DNA of 64,000 bases, from NCBI GenBank assembly GCA_019747905.1, contig JAIEQG010000034.1, forward strand, positions 1 through 64,000, given 5' to 3'. Made by a program: the position numbers and the translations under genes. This DNA is from Burkholderiales bacterium (lineage in GTDB: Bacteria; Pseudomonadota; Gammaproteobacteria; Burkholderiales; Ga0077523). The notes beneath the pieces are model-generated. The model worked only from the letters and a program-made list of their open reading frames with translations. It did not search any database and had not been told where the DNA came from. Shown here piece after piece: positions 7,746 to 16,920 of this stretch (positions are counted from its first letter, which is position 1; each line of letters begins with the position of its first letter).

Positions 7746-8567
7746 TCAGTCCTGAAGTCTTGCGGAATGGGTGTAGACGGTCTGGCGCCCTTCGCGGGCG
7801 AAGCCCACGAGCGTGACACCAGCGGCCTCTGCCTGGCGGATGGCCAGCGCGGTCGGTGCGGAAACGGCTGCGATCATCGGGATGCCGGCGACCGCGGTCT
7901 TGTGCACCATTTCGTAGCTCGCCCGGCTGGTGACGACGACGAATCCGCAGCGCGCATCGATCGCGGCGCGCTGTAAGGCGCCGATCAACTTGTCCAGAGC
8001 GTTGTGCCGGCCCACGTCTTCGCGGAGGAAACGCACGTTGCCTTCGGCGTCGGCCCAAGCGGCTGCATGCACGGCACCGGTGAGCAGATTGAGTTGTTGC
8101 CCGCCGGACAGTGCGGCGATGGCCTTCTGCAACGCTGCCACCGATACGACGCCATCGTGAGCGACGGCCGGTGCCGGACGCAGCGCATTTTCCAGCATCT
8201 GCTCGCCGCAGAGGCCGCAGCCGGTGCGGCCGGCGAGGCTCTTGTGGCGCTTCGCCAGGGCAGCGGACCGCGCCTTGGGCACGCTGACGTAGACCGAGTA
8301 GCCATTGGCCTCGGGAACGACTTCGACGCCGCCGAACTCGCTGGCCGATTCGATCACGCCTTCGGTCAGGCTGAAGCCGACCGCGAAGTCGTCGAGGTCC
8401 AGGGGTGAGGCCAGCATCACCGCGAATGGGACGCCGTTGTAGACGAAGGCAACCGGGGCCTCTTCAGCGACTTCTTCGCGCGCGTGCTCGCGCACGCCAG
8501 CTCGGATGCGGTCGACTTCCACCTCGACATGGGCGGAGCCGAGACTGGCGAGGCCGCGGTCGCTCAT
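7746..8567 (-). CDS. fdhD: Formate dehydrogenase accessory sulfurtransferase FdhD/FdsC
   Basis: A 273-residue FdhD-family protein. It carries the CGLC pair (C117, C120) in RTGCGLCGEQ that passes sulfur to the bis-MGD cofactor, and the nucleotide-binding segment REDVGRHNALDK. It makes FdsA active. ATG 8567 is preferred; an in-frame ATG ten codons earlier (8597) falls inside the nested-hairpin repeat at 8591-8703, so that repeat abuts or contributes to the gene start. It is co-oriented with fdsA and fdsD. Confidence 0.9.
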   Translation of the reverse strand: MSDRGLASLGSAHVEVEVDRIRAGVREHAREEVAEEAPVAFVYNGVPFAVMLASPLDLDDFAVGFSLTEGVIESASEFGGVEVVPEANGYSVYVSVPKARSAALAKRHKSLAGRTGCGLCGEQMLENALRPAPAVAHDGVVSVAALQKAIAALSGGQQLNLLTGAVHAAAWADAEGNVRFLREDVGRHNALDKLIGALQRAAIDARCGFVVVTSRASYEMVHKTAVAGIPMIAAVSAPTALAIRQAEAAGVTLVGFAREGRQTVYTHSARLQD

Positions 8568-8590
8568 GGGGTTGCGATCGAGCGCGTTTG

Positions 8591-8703
8591 CCCCCATCCC
8601 AGCCTTCCCCCGGCGAAGCCGGGGGAAGGAGTGCCTGCGCGACCGTGGTCGGCACAGGACACTCCTTCCCCTATCACCGATGGGGGAAGGCCGGGATGGG
8701 GGC
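8591..8703. repeat. Nested-hairpin repeat, copy 1
   Basis: The outer arms CCCCCATCCCAGCCTTCCCC and the matching end GGGGGAAGGCCGGGATGGGGG are inverted. Each arm is itself a hairpin: the left is CCTTCCCCC-GGC-GAA-GCC-GGGGGAAGG, the right is CCTTCCCCTATC-ACC-GATGGGGGAAGG. It lies between fdsA and fdhD within the operon. Three more copies are at 11619, 45016 and 61277. Confidence 0.85.
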
Positions 8704-8725
8704 AGCGATCGCGACCGAAGCCCAA

Positions 8726-11581
8726 CTAAGCCTGCGTCGTCTCCCGCGCCTCCTCGAGCAGCTCTTCCTGCTGTTCGGTGAAGGTGCGGAAGCGCTTCTG
8801 CCATTCCGACGGCTGCGTCACCGGCTCGACCTGTACCGCCGTGACCTTGTATTCGGGGCAGTTGGTGGCCCAGTCGGAGTTCTCCGTGGTGATGACGTTC
8901 GCGCCCGATTCGGGGAAATGGAACGTGGTGTAGACCACACCCGGCTGCACGCGCTCGGTGATCAAGGCGCGCAGGACGGTTTCACCTGCGCGGCTGCTCA
9001 CACCGACCCAGTCGCCCGTCTTGACGCCGCGCAGCTCCGCGTCGCTCGGATGGATCTCGAGGCGATCCTCGTCGTGCCACATGGAGTTGAACGTCCGGCG
9101 CGTCTGCGCGCCCACGTTGTACTGGCTCAGGATGCGGCCGGTGGTAAGGATCAGCGGGTACTTCCGCGAAGTACGCTCTTCGGTCGGTACGTACTCGGTG
9201 ATCAGGAAACGCCCCTTGCCGCGCACGAACTCGTCGACGTGCATGACCGGCGTGCCGACCGGATGCTGGTCATTGCAGGGCCACTGGATGCTGCCCAGCT
9301 CGTCCAGCTTCGCGTAGCTCACGCCGGTGAACGTGGGCGTCAGGCGTGCGATCTCGTCCATGATCTCGGACGGATGCTTGTACGGCATGGGATAGCCCAG
9401 CGCCTCGGCGAGCATCGCGGTGATTTCCCAGTCCTCCTTGCCCGACAGGGACGGCATCACCTTGCGTACCGGCGAAATGCGGCGCTCGGCGTTGGTGAAC
9501 GTGCCGTTCTTCTCCAGGAAGGACGAGCCCGGCAGGAACACGTGGGCGTACTTGGCCGTTTCGTTGAGGAACAGATCCTGCACCACCACGCACTCCATGG
9601 CCTCGAGCGCAGCGGTAACGTGCTGCGTGCCGGGGTCCGATTGCGCGATGTCCTCGCCTTCGACGTAGATGCCGCGGAAGCTGCCGTCGATGGCGGCATC
9701 GAGCATGTTGGGGATGCGCAGGCCCGGTTCGGATTCCAGCTTCACGCCCCAGTTCTGCTCGAACAGGGTGCGCGTTGCGGTGTCGGATACGTGGCGATAG
9801 CCGGGCAGTTCGTGCGGGAAGGAGCCCATGTCGCAGGCGCCCTGCACGTTGTTCTGGCCGCGCAGCGGGTTCACGCCCACGCCCTCGCGGCCGATGTTGC
9901 CGGTGAGCATCGCCAGGTTCGCGATGCCGATCACCATGGTCGAACCCTGGCTGTGCTCGGTCACGCCCAGGCCGTAGTAGATCGCGGCGTTGCCGCCGGT
10001 GGCATACAAGCGCGCCGCAGCACGCACTTCGGCGGCAGGCACGCCGGTCTCGGCCTCGAGTGCTTCCGGCGAGTTGCGTTCTTCGCTGATGAACGCCTTC
10101 CACTTGGCGTAGTCCTTGGCCTCGCAGCGCTCGGCCACGAATGCCTCGTTGGCCAGGCCTTCCGTGACGATCGTGTGCGCCAGGGCGTTGACGACGGCGA
10201 CGTTGGTGCCGGGACGCAGCTTGAGATGGTGCGACGCTTCGACGTGCGGCGTGCGCACCAGGTCGATGGTGCGCGGATCGACCACGATCAGCTTCGCACC
10301 TTCGCGCAGGCGGCGCTTCATGCGCGACGCGAAGACTGGGTGGCCATCCGTCGGGTTGGCACCGATCACCAGCACCACATCGGTCTTGTCGACCGAGTCG
10401 AAGTCCTGCGTGCCGGCCGACTCGCCGAGGGTTGCCTTGAGGCCGTAGCCGGTCGGCGAATGACACACGCGCGCGCAGGTGTCGACGTTGTTGTTGCCGA
10501 ATGCTGCACGGACCAGTTTCTGGACCAGGTACGTTTCCTCGTTGGTACAGCGCGACGAGGTAATGCCGCCCACTGCGCCACGACCGTACTTGGCCTGGAT
10601 GCGCTTGAACTCGGAAGCGGCGTGAGTGATGGCCTCTTCCCAGGAAACCTGCTTCCAGGGGTCCGAGATCTTGTCGCGGATCATCGGCGTGGTGATGCGG
10701 TCCTTGTGGGTGGCGTAGCCGAACGCGAAGCGGCCCTTCACGCAGGAGTGCCCGTGGTTCGCATGGCCGTCCTTGTTGGGCACCATGCGCACCAGCTCGT
10801 TGCCCTTCATTTCGGCGCGGAAGGAGCAGCCGACGCCGCAATAGGCGCAGGTGGTGATCACGCTGTGCTCGGCCTGACCGAGATCGATGACCGACTTCTC
10901 CATCAGCGTTGCCGTCGGGCACGCCTGCACGCAGGCACCGCAGCTCACACATTCGGAATCCATGAACGCTTCGTTCATGCCGGCGGACACCTTCGATTCG
11001 AAGCCGCGGCTGTCGATGGTGAGCGCGAAGGTGCCTTGCGTTTCCTCGCAGGCACGCACGCAACGCGAACACACGATGCACTTGGACGGGTCGAAGGTGA
11101 AGTACGGGTTCGACGTGTCCTTCTTGAGATCCAGGTGGTTCTCGCCTTCGTAGCCATAGCGCACTTCGCGCAGGCCCACGGCACCGGCCATGTCCTGCAG
11201 CTCGCAGTTGCCGTTGGCGGAGCACGTGAGGCAATCGAGCGGATGATCGGAGATGTAGAGTTCCATCACGCCGCGGCGGATGTCGGCCAACTTCCTCGTC
11301 TGCGTATGCACCACCATGCCGGCGGCCACGGGCGTCGTGCACGAGGCCGGATAGCCCTTGCAACCTTCGATCTCCACCAGGCACAGGCGGCACGAGCCGA
11401 ACGCTTCCAGGCTGTCGGTGGCGCAGAGCTTGGGGATCGAGATGCCCGCCTCCGCCGCCGCGCGCAGCACCGAAGTGCCTTCGGGGACGCTCACCGGAAT
11501 GCCGTCCACTTCGAGATCCACCAGGCGCTCCGAAACGCGCGCGGGGGTACCGAGGTCCTTCCAGCGGATGGTCGAGATCAT
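8726..11581 (-). CDS. fdsA: NAD-dependent formate dehydrogenase alpha (molybdenum) subunit
   Basis: A 951-residue catalytic subunit that oxidises formate to CO2 at a bis-MGD molybdenum centre in the cytoplasm. In order: an N-terminal [2Fe-2S] domain (C53, C64, C67, C81), a His-Cys [4Fe-4S] site (H113, C117, C120, C126), two ferredoxin clusters (C168-C178 and C211-C221), the [4Fe-4S] site of the Mo domain (C245, C248, C252, C280) and the MGD-binding core. The molybdenum ligand is Cys373 in ARVCHSPTG, so this is a cysteine, not selenocysteine, enzyme. A GGAG ribosome site precedes ATG 11581. Nested-hairpin repeats lie on both sides. Confidence 0.96.
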   Translation of the reverse strand: MISTIRWKDLGTPARVSERLVDLEVDGIPVSVPEGTSVLRAAAEAGISIPKLCATDSLEAFGSCRLCLVEIEGCKGYPASCTTPVAAGMVVHTQTRKLADIRRGVMELYISDHPLDCLTCSANGNCELQDMAGAVGLREVRYGYEGENHLDLKKDTSNPYFTFDPSKCIVCSRCVRACEETQGTFALTIDSRGFESKVSAGMNEAFMDSECVSCGACVQACPTATLMEKSVIDLGQAEHSVITTCAYCGVGCSFRAEMKGNELVRMVPNKDGHANHGHSCVKGRFAFGYATHKDRITTPMIRDKISDPWKQVSWEEAITHAASEFKRIQAKYGRGAVGGITSSRCTNEETYLVQKLVRAAFGNNNVDTCARVCHSPTGYGLKATLGESAGTQDFDSVDKTDVVLVIGANPTDGHPVFASRMKRRLREGAKLIVVDPRTIDLVRTPHVEASHHLKLRPGTNVAVVNALAHTIVTEGLANEAFVAERCEAKDYAKWKAFISEERNSPEALEAETGVPAAEVRAAARLYATGGNAAIYYGLGVTEHSQGSTMVIGIANLAMLTGNIGREGVGVNPLRGQNNVQGACDMGSFPHELPGYRHVSDTATRTLFEQNWGVKLESEPGLRIPNMLDAAIDGSFRGIYVEGEDIAQSDPGTQHVTAALEAMECVVVQDLFLNETAKYAHVFLPGSSFLEKNGTFTNAERRISPVRKVMPSLSGKEDWEITAMLAEALGYPMPYKHPSEIMDEIARLTPTFTGVSYAKLDELGSIQWPCNDQHPVGTPVMHVDEFVRGKGRFLITEYVPTEERTSRKYPLILTTGRILSQYNVGAQTRRTFNSMWHDEDRLEIHPSDAELRGVKTGDWVGVSSRAGETVLRALITERVQPGVVYTTFHFPESGANVITTENSDWATNCPEYKVTAVQVEPVTQPSEWQKRFRTFTEQQEELLEEARETTQA

Positions 11582-11618
11582 GATCTGTTGCTCCAGTTGT
11601 AAAGGCTCATGCTGCTTG

Positions 11619-11703
11619 CCCCCATCCTAGCCCTCCCCCGGCAAAGCCGGGGGGGTGTACGCTCCTTCCCCCAGCTGTGCTGGAGGAAGGCTGGGATGGG
11701 GGC
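11619..11703. repeat. Nested-hairpin repeat, copy 2
   Basis: Same architecture as copy 1: the outer arm CCCCCATCC pairs with GGGATGGGGG. The inner hairpins are CCTCCCCCGGC-AAA-GCCGGGGGGG (left, one imperfect pair) and CCTTCCCCCAGC-TGT-GCTGGAGGAAGG (right). It lies between fdsB and fdsA in the operon. Confidence 0.85.
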
Positions 11704-11709
11704 CGCGCT

Positions 11710-13269
11710 TCACGCCGCCACCGCGAGGCCGTCGCGGTCCAAGCCGAAATCTTCCGGGAAATGCTTGAGTGCGCTCAGCACCGGGAACGGCGTCATGCCA
11801 CCCAGCGCGCAGAGCGACCCATGCAGCATCGTATCGCACAGGCTTTCCAGCACCGCCACGTCGGCGCCGACGTCGCGCCCGGCGATGATCTTGTCGATGG
11901 TTTCCACGCCGCGCGTGGAACCGATCCGACAGGGCGTGCACTTGCCGCAGGACTCGATCGCGCAGAACTCCATGGCGTAGCGCGCCATCTTGGCCATGTC
12001 GACCGTGTCGTCGAAGACCACGATGCCGCCGTGGCCCACCATGGCGCCGATGGATGCGAACGCTTCGTAGTCGAGCGGCGTGTCGAACTGCGATTCGGGC
12101 AGGAAAGCGCCGAGCGGGCCACCGACCTGCACCGCCCGGATCGGTCGGCCACTCGCCGACCCGCCGCCATAGTCGTACAGCAGTTCGCGCAGCGGGATGC
12201 CGAAAGCCTTCTCCACCAGGCCGCCGTGCTTGATGTTGCCGGTCAGCTGGATCGGCAGCGTGCCGCGCGAGCGGCCCATGCCGTAGTCGCGATAGAACTC
12301 GGCTCCGCGGTCGAAGATGATCGGCAGCGAAGCGAAGGTGATGACGTTGTTGACCACCGTGGGCTTGCCGAAGAGGCCCGAAATCGCGGGCACCGGCGGC
12401 TTGTAGCGCACCATGCCGCGCTTGCCTTCGAGGCTCTCCAGCAGCGACGTTTCTTCGCCGCAGATGTAGGCCCCGGCGCCGCGGCGCACTTCGAGATCGA
12501 AGCGCTGTCCGGAGCCCAGGACGTCGGCGCCCAGGGCACCGCGTTCATTGGCGATGGCGATCGCGGCAAGCAGCCCGCGCTCGGCATGCGGGTACTCCGA
12601 GCGAACGTAGATGTAGCCTTTGGTGGCCCCCGTGGCGACGCCGGCGATGGCCATGCCCTCGATCAGCACGAACGGATCGCCTTCCATGGTCATGCGATCG
12701 GAGAACGTGCCGGAGTCGCCTTCGTCGGCGTTGCACACGATGTACTTCTGGTCGGCCGCAGTTTCGAGCACCGTCTTCCACTTGATGCCGGTGGGGAACG
12801 CGGCGCCGCCCCGGCCACGCAGACCGGATGTGGTGACCGCCGCGACAGCGTCGCTGCGCTTCATCGCGATGGCGTTGCGCAGTCCGCGCCAGCCTCCGAG
12901 TGCCGCGTAGTCGTCGTACGAAAGCGGGTCGATGACGCCCATGCGCGCGAAACAGAGCCGTTCCTGGCGCGCGAGGTAAGGATGGCTGTCGACTTTGCCG
13001 ATCGACTTGGGATGCGCCTTGCCTTCGAGGAACCCGGCGTCGAACAGGCTCGCGACGTCTGCGGTAGCGATGGACCCGTAGCCGATGCGCCCGCTCGGTG
13101 TTTCCACTTCCACCAGCGGCTCCAGCCACATCATCCCGCGGGAGCCATTGCGCACGATCGTGACGCTGTCGCCGCGACGGGCAGCCTCGGCGCCGATGGC
13201 GCGGGCAACGCCTTCCGCCCCCAGGCTCAGTGCGGAGGAATCGCGCGGGACGTAGACCTTGACGCTCAT
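11710..13269 (-). CDS. fdsB: NAD-dependent formate dehydrogenase beta (NADH/FMN) subunit
   Basis: A 519-residue NuoF-like subunit that takes electrons from FdsA through a [4Fe-4S] cluster to FMN and NAD. An N-terminal thioredoxin-like domain (1-80) has lost its cluster cysteines, as is usual in FdsB. The FMN/NADH site is [13 protein letters not shown] (149-161) and the cluster site is [13 protein letters not shown] with the distant CALGG cysteine. Its start overlaps the fdsG stop by four bases, so the two are coupled. Repeat copy 2 separates it from fdsA. Confidence 0.96.
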   Translation of the reverse strand: MSVKVYVPRDSSALSLGAEGVARAIGAEAARRGDSVTIVRNGSRGMMWLEPLVEVETPSGRIGYGSIATADVASLFDAGFLEGKAHPKSIGKVDSHPYLARQERLCFARMGVIDPLSYDDYAALGGWRGLRNAIAMKRSDAVAAVTTSGLRGRGGAAFPTGIKWKTVLETAADQKYIVCNADEGDSGTFSDRMTMEGDPFVLIEGMAIAGVATGATKGYIYVRSEYPHAERGLLAAIAIANERGALGADVLGSGQRFDLEVRRGAGAYICGEETSLLESLEGKRGMVRYKPPVPAISGLFGKPTVVNNVITFASLPIIFDRGAEFYRDYGMGRSRGTLPIQLTGNIKHGGLVEKAFGIPLRELLYDYGGGSASGRPIRAVQVGGPLGAFLPESQFDTPLDYEAFASIGAMVGHGGIVVFDDTVDMAKMARYAMEFCAIESCGKCTPCRIGSTRGVETIDKIIAGRDVGADVAVLESLCDTMLHGSLCALGGMTPFPVLSALKHFPEDFGLDRDGLAVAA

Positions 13270-13736
13270 CGGGAAGCTCCCACGGAAGCGATCAGGGCTT
13301 CCAGACGTTCGGCAGTCATGCGGCCGTGGGGTTCACCGTCGAGCATCACGGAGGGTGCACAGGCGCAGTTGCCCAGGCAGTAGACCGGTTGGAGGGTCAA
13401 GTTGCCGTCGGCGGTGGTCTCGTGGAAATCGACCCCGAGCCGCTCCCGGATCTGGGCGGCAAGCTTGTCCGCACCCATGCTCTGGCAGGCCTCGGCCCGG
13501 CAGACTTCCAACACGTGCCGTCCGGGCTTCTCAGTCCGGAAGTGGTGATAGAAGGACACGACGCCATGGACTTCGGCACGCGACAGGTTCAGCGCCTTGG
13601 CAATGGTCGGGACGGCGTCGGGCGGGACATAGCCGAGCTCATCCTGAATCGCATGCAGGATCGGCAGCAACCCGCCCGGCAGGCTTTTGAGCCGGGTCAA
13701 TGCGTCATCCACGCTGCGGGATGATTCTGAGTCCAT
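13266..13736 (-). CDS. fdsG: NAD-dependent formate dehydrogenase gamma subunit
   Basis: A 156-residue NuoE-like subunit with a thioredoxin-fold [2Fe-2S] site C79, C84, C120, C124 (VCRAEACQ and [10 protein letters not shown]). ATG 13736 is chosen because GAGGAAC lies about eight bases upstream and no conserved residue precedes it. It is the first gene of the fds operon and overlaps fdsB by four bases (ATGA). It is divergent from the regulator at 13895, with palindromic operator candidates between. Confidence 0.94.
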   Translation of the reverse strand: MDSESSRSVDDALTRLKSLPGGLLPILHAIQDELGYVPPDAVPTIAKALNLSRAEVHGVVSFYHHFRTEKPGRHVLEVCRAEACQSMGADKLAAQIRERLGVDFHETTADGNLTLQPVYCLGNCACAPSVMLDGEPHGRMTAERLEALIASVGASR

Positions 13737-13798
13737 CAGGGTTCCTCGTGCCGGCCCAACCGGCCATCTGTTGTAATCGGCCAGAAATGGCAGTCCTT

Positions 13799-13820
13799 CA
13801 TATGCGTCTTTTTGCATATG
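13799..13820. promoter_or_regulatory. Operator candidate A (CATATGC-N8-GCATATG)
   Basis: A perfect 7-base inverted repeat, CATATGC (13799-13805) and GCATATG (13814-13820), with an 8-base spacer, 63 bases before fdsG. The same half-site and spacer recur at 13876-13897, which supports a dimeric regulator, probably the divergent ModE-HTH protein. Confidence 0.65.
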
Positions 13821-13833
13821 AGGCTTTGCGCTT

Positions 13834-13859
13834 CTTGTTATTACATGTAACTTAACAAG
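13834..13859. promoter_or_regulatory. Nested palindrome in fds/regulator intergenic region
   Basis: The perfect palindrome TTACATGTAA (13841-13850) is flanked by the inverted pair CTTGTTA (13834-13840) and TAACAAG (13853-13859). It lies midway between operator candidates A and B. It could be a second binding site or a structure over the promoter. Confidence 0.55.
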
Positions 13860-13875
13860 GCGCAGTATCACCCTC

Positions 13876-13897
13876 AATATGCGGAAAACTGCCTATG
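13876..13897. promoter_or_regulatory. Operator candidate B (AATATGC-N8-GCCTATG)
   Basis: An imperfect copy of operator A: AATATGC, an 8-base spacer, then GCCTATG, whose ATG is the start codon of the regulator gene at 13895. Binding here would block transcription or translation start of the regulator, as expected for autorepression. Confidence 0.55.
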
Positions 13898-15001
13898 AAG
13901 CGCTTGAGCATCAAGTCGAGCTGGGTCGTTGAAAGCGAGGACGGGCAGCATCTCGGCCCGGAGCTGTTCGCGATGCTCAACGCCATCCACGAAACCGGAA
14001 AGCTGACCGAGGCGGTCAGCCGCATCGGCGTCTCCTACCGCCACGCCTGGAACCTGGTGGAAGGCTGGAATGCGTTCTTCGGCGCCCCGCTCGTCCGGTT
14101 CGAGCGGGGTAAGGGGGCCTTCCTGACGCCCCTGGGCGAGCATCTGCTCTGGGCCGAGCAGCGGGTCAGCGCCCGGCTGGCGCTGCAGCTCGAATCGGTC
14201 GCCTCCGAACTCAACCTCGAGATCAACCGGCTCATGGCCACGGCGGCGGCCACCATCCGCATCCACGCCAGCCACGGCTTCGCGGTCGCCAAGATTCCCG
14301 ACCTGCTGAAGGGCCAGGAGCGCATCCAGCTGGATCTGCGCTACGTGGGCAGCGTCGAATCCCTCATGTCGCTCAACAAGGGCACCTGTGACCTGGCCGG
14401 CCTGCACGTGCCCGAAGGCGATCTCGCCCGGGCGGCGCTCGACCAGTACGCGCGCTGGTTGAATCCGGCCAAGCAGCGCGTGATCCATCTCGTCACGCGA
14501 ACCCAGGGGCTGTTCGTGGGCAGCGGCAACCCCAAGGGCATCCACGGCGTGCACGACCTGGTGCGGCCGGACATCACGTTCATCAACCGGCAGAAGGAGG
14601 CCGGCACACGCTTGCTCTTCGACGAACTGCTGGCGCAAAGCGGCATCGAGGGTCGGCGCATCGAAGGCTACCGGACTGAGGAGTTCACCCACGCGGCTGT
14701 AGCGGCCTATGTGGCCAGCGGCGCGGCGGACGCCGGCTTCGGCGTCGAGCCGGCGGCGCGGCAGTTCCGTCTCGACTTCATTCCGCTCGCTCGCGAGCGC
14801 TACATCTTCATCTGCAACACCAAGGCGCTGGAACGGCCGGAGATGATCGAACTGCTCACTCTGCTCAAGAGCGACCTGTTCGCTACCATGGTGGCCGAGC
14901 TCCCCGGCTACTCGGCACCGAGCATCGGCGAAGTGGTACGGCTGGAGGAAGCCCTGCCCCAGCTCGTCGAGAGCGCCACGAGCGCTCCGCGCGCGGCCTG
15001 A
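13895..15001 (+). CDS. ModE-type HTH regulator with periplasmic-binding-like sensor domain
   Basis: A 368-residue regulator. Residues 20-85 are a ModE/LysR-type winged helix (ELFAMLNAIHETGKLTEAVS..VSYRHAWNLVEGWN). Residues 115-345 form a periplasmic-binding-protein-like domain (ASHGFAVAKIP, FVGSGNPKGIHGVHDL, INRQKEAGTRLLFDELL, VASGAADAGFGVEPAA) of the type that binds molybdate, tungstate or a small ligand. It is divergent from fdsGBA-fdhD-fdsD, and the palindromes at 13799 and 13876 suggest it controls both directions. Its position equals that of fdsR in Cupriavidus, but orthology is not shown. Confidence 0.85.
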   Translation: MKRLSIKSSWVVESEDGQHLGPELFAMLNAIHETGKLTEAVSRIGVSYRHAWNLVEGWNAFFGAPLVRFERGKGAFLTPLGEHLLWAEQRVSARLALQLESVASELNLEINRLMATAAATIRIHASHGFAVAKIPDLLKGQERIQLDLRYVGSVESLMSLNKGTCDLAGLHVPEGDLARAALDQYARWLNPAKQRVIHLVTRTQGLFVGSGNPKGIHGVHDLVRPDITFINRQKEAGTRLLFDELLAQSGIEGRRIEGYRTEEFTHAAVAAYVASGAADAGFGVEPAARQFRLDFIPLARERYIFICNTKALERPEMIELLTLLKSDLFATMVAELPGYSAPSIGEVVRLEEALPQLVESATSAPRAA

Positions 15002-15005
15002 TGAC

Positions 15006-16907
15006 TTACTTCGGGGTAACCGCTTCGCGGATCTGATCGAGGGCCGCGGGGTCTTCGAGTGTCGTGAGGTCGCCCGGGTCGCGCCCTTCGGCGAGCGCCT
15101 GGATGCTCCGTCGCAACAGCTTTCCCGAGCGCGTCTTCGGCAACATGGTGATGAAATGCACGCGCGACGGACGGCCGATCGCGCCGAGCTGCGCGTCGAC
15201 GGTGGCCATCACTTCCTTCTCGAGCGCCGCCCTGCCCTCGGCGGTCGCGACCTTCGCCGGATCCTTCACCACCGCGAACGCGAGGGGCATCTGGCCCTTG
15301 AGCGCATCGGCGACGCCGACTACGGCCACTTCGGCGATGGCGGCATGGCCTTGCACCGCCTCCTCGATCTCGCGCGTACCGAGCCGATGGCCGGCGACGT
15401 TGATGACGTCGTCGGTCCGCCCGAGGATCGTGTAGTACCCCTCGTCGTCGCGCATGCCCCAGTCGAAGGAGGCGTAGACTTGGCGGTCGCGGAACGTAGA
15501 AAAATAGGTGCTCACGAAGCGCGCGTCATCGCCCCACACGGTACACAGGCAACCCGGCGGCAACGGTGGCACCACGACCACCACGCCCTTTTCGTTCGCA
15601 TCCGCTTCGCTCGCGTCCGATTCGCGCAGCAACCGCAGGTCGTAACCGTAGGCGGGAAACGAAGGGCTGCCGAACTTGAGCGGCGTCTGTTCCACGCCGG
15701 GCATCGCGGTCAGCATGGGCCAGCCGGTTTCGGTCTGCCAGTAGTGGTCGATGACGGGCTTGCCGAGCGCATCGCTGATCCAGCGATGGGTCGGTTCGTC
15801 GAGCGGCTCGCCGGCAAGGAACAGGTGGCGCAGCGAGTTGAGATCGTGCTTCGAGATGTACGCCGGATCCTGCTTCTTCAGCACGCGGATGGCGGTGGGT
15901 GCGGAGAACATCACGCTCACCTTGTGCTCTTCCACGATCTTCCACCAGATGCCGGGGTCGGGTCGGATCGGCGTGCCCTCGTAGAGGATGGTCGTCATGC
16001 CTGCGATCAGCGGCGCGTAGATGATGTACGAATGTCCCACCACCCAGCCGATGTCGGACGTGGTGAACATCGTCTCGCCGGCATGGCCGCAGAAGATGTA
16101 CTTCATCGAGGCCGCGAGCGCCACGGCATAGCCGCCCACGTCGCGCTGCACGCCCTTGGGCTTGCCGGTGGTGCCGGAGGTATAGAGGATGTAGGAAGGC
16201 TCGTTCGACTCGAGCCAGGTCACCGGGACCTGCGCGTGGAAGTGTTCTTCGCGCAATGCATGCCAATCGACGTCGCGCGGCTTCTCGCGCCGGAAATCCG
16301 GGTCGAGATCGCGGTTCACCAGCAACACATGATCGGGCTTCGATTGGGCGAGGCGCAGGGCTTCATCCAGCAGCGGCTTGTACTTGACCACCTTGCCGGC
16401 GCGCATGCCGGCATCGGCGGACACGATCAGCTTCGGCCGCGCGTCGTCGATGCGGGTCGCAAGGCTGTGGGAAGCGAAGCCGCCGAAGACCACCGAATGG
16501 ATCGCGCCGAGGCGCGCACAGGCGAGCATCGCGAACACGGCTTCCGGGATCATCGGCATGTACACGAGCACCCGATCCCCCTTGCGGACGCCGAGCGCCG
16601 CCATCATCGCGGCGCAGCGATTCACTTCCGCGTGCAGCTCCGAGTAGGTATAGCTCTTCTCGTGGTCGGTTTCCGTGGAGATGTAGACCAGCGCCTTCTG
16701 GTCGCCGCGGGTCGCGACGTGCCGATCGACCGCGTTGTGGCACAGGCTGGTCTTGCCGCCCACGAACCAGCGCGCGAACGGCGGCTGCGAATAGTCGAGC
16801 ACGCGATCGAAGGGTCGGTTCCAGTCGATGAGCTCGGCCTGCTCGCGCCAGAATCCGTCGCGGTCGTGGATCGACCGGCGGTGGAATGCCTCGTACGTCG
16901 CGCCCAT
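15006..16907 (-). CDS. prpE: Propionyl-CoA synthetase
   Basis: A 633-residue acyl-CoA synthetase of the acetyl-/propionyl-CoA ligase class that activates propionate for the methylcitrate cycle. The AMP-binding motif YTSGTTGKPKG is at 242-252, and the C-terminal PKTRSGK (K596) is the lysine that acetylation controls in PrpE/Acs. The N-terminal acetyl-CoA-synthetase-type domain and the overall length match PrpE rather than the slightly longer Acs. It is convergent with the upstream regulator, four bases between stops. acuI is 13 bases upstream in the same direction. Confidence 0.92.
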   Translation of the reverse strand: MGATYEAFHRRSIHDRDGFWREQAELIDWNRPFDRVLDYSQPPFARWFVGGKTSLCHNAVDRHVATRGDQKALVYISTETDHEKSYTYSELHAEVNRCAAMMAALGVRKGDRVLVYMPMIPEAVFAMLACARLGAIHSVVFGGFASHSLATRIDDARPKLIVSADAGMRAGKVVKYKPLLDEALRLAQSKPDHVLLVNRDLDPDFRREKPRDVDWHALREEHFHAQVPVTWLESNEPSYILYTSGTTGKPKGVQRDVGGYAVALAASMKYIFCGHAGETMFTTSDIGWVVGHSYIIYAPLIAGMTTILYEGTPIRPDPGIWWKIVEEHKVSVMFSAPTAIRVLKKQDPAYISKHDLNSLRHLFLAGEPLDEPTHRWISDALGKPVIDHYWQTETGWPMLTAMPGVEQTPLKFGSPSFPAYGYDLRLLRESDASEADANEKGVVVVVPPLPPGCLCTVWGDDARFVSTYFSTFRDRQVYASFDWGMRDDEGYYTILGRTDDVINVAGHRLGTREIEEAVQGHAAIAEVAVVGVADALKGQMPLAFAVVKDPAKVATAEGRAALEKEVMATVDAQLGAIGRPSRVHFITMLPKTRSGKLLRRSIQALAEGRDPGDLTTLEDPAALDQIREAVTPK

Positions 16908-16920
16908 CGCTCGTCCCCCT

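Noticed and set aside
10440-10480. Selenocysteine formate dehydrogenase
   Set aside because: The active-site codon is a cysteine codon in ARVCHSPTG, not an in-frame TGA.
8405-11602. Open frame of 1065 codons on the + strand opposite fdsA
   Set aside because: Its translation is low-complexity His/Arg/Ala/Gly-rich sequence with no domain, and fdsA on the other strand is beyond doubt; long antisense frames are normal at this GC content.
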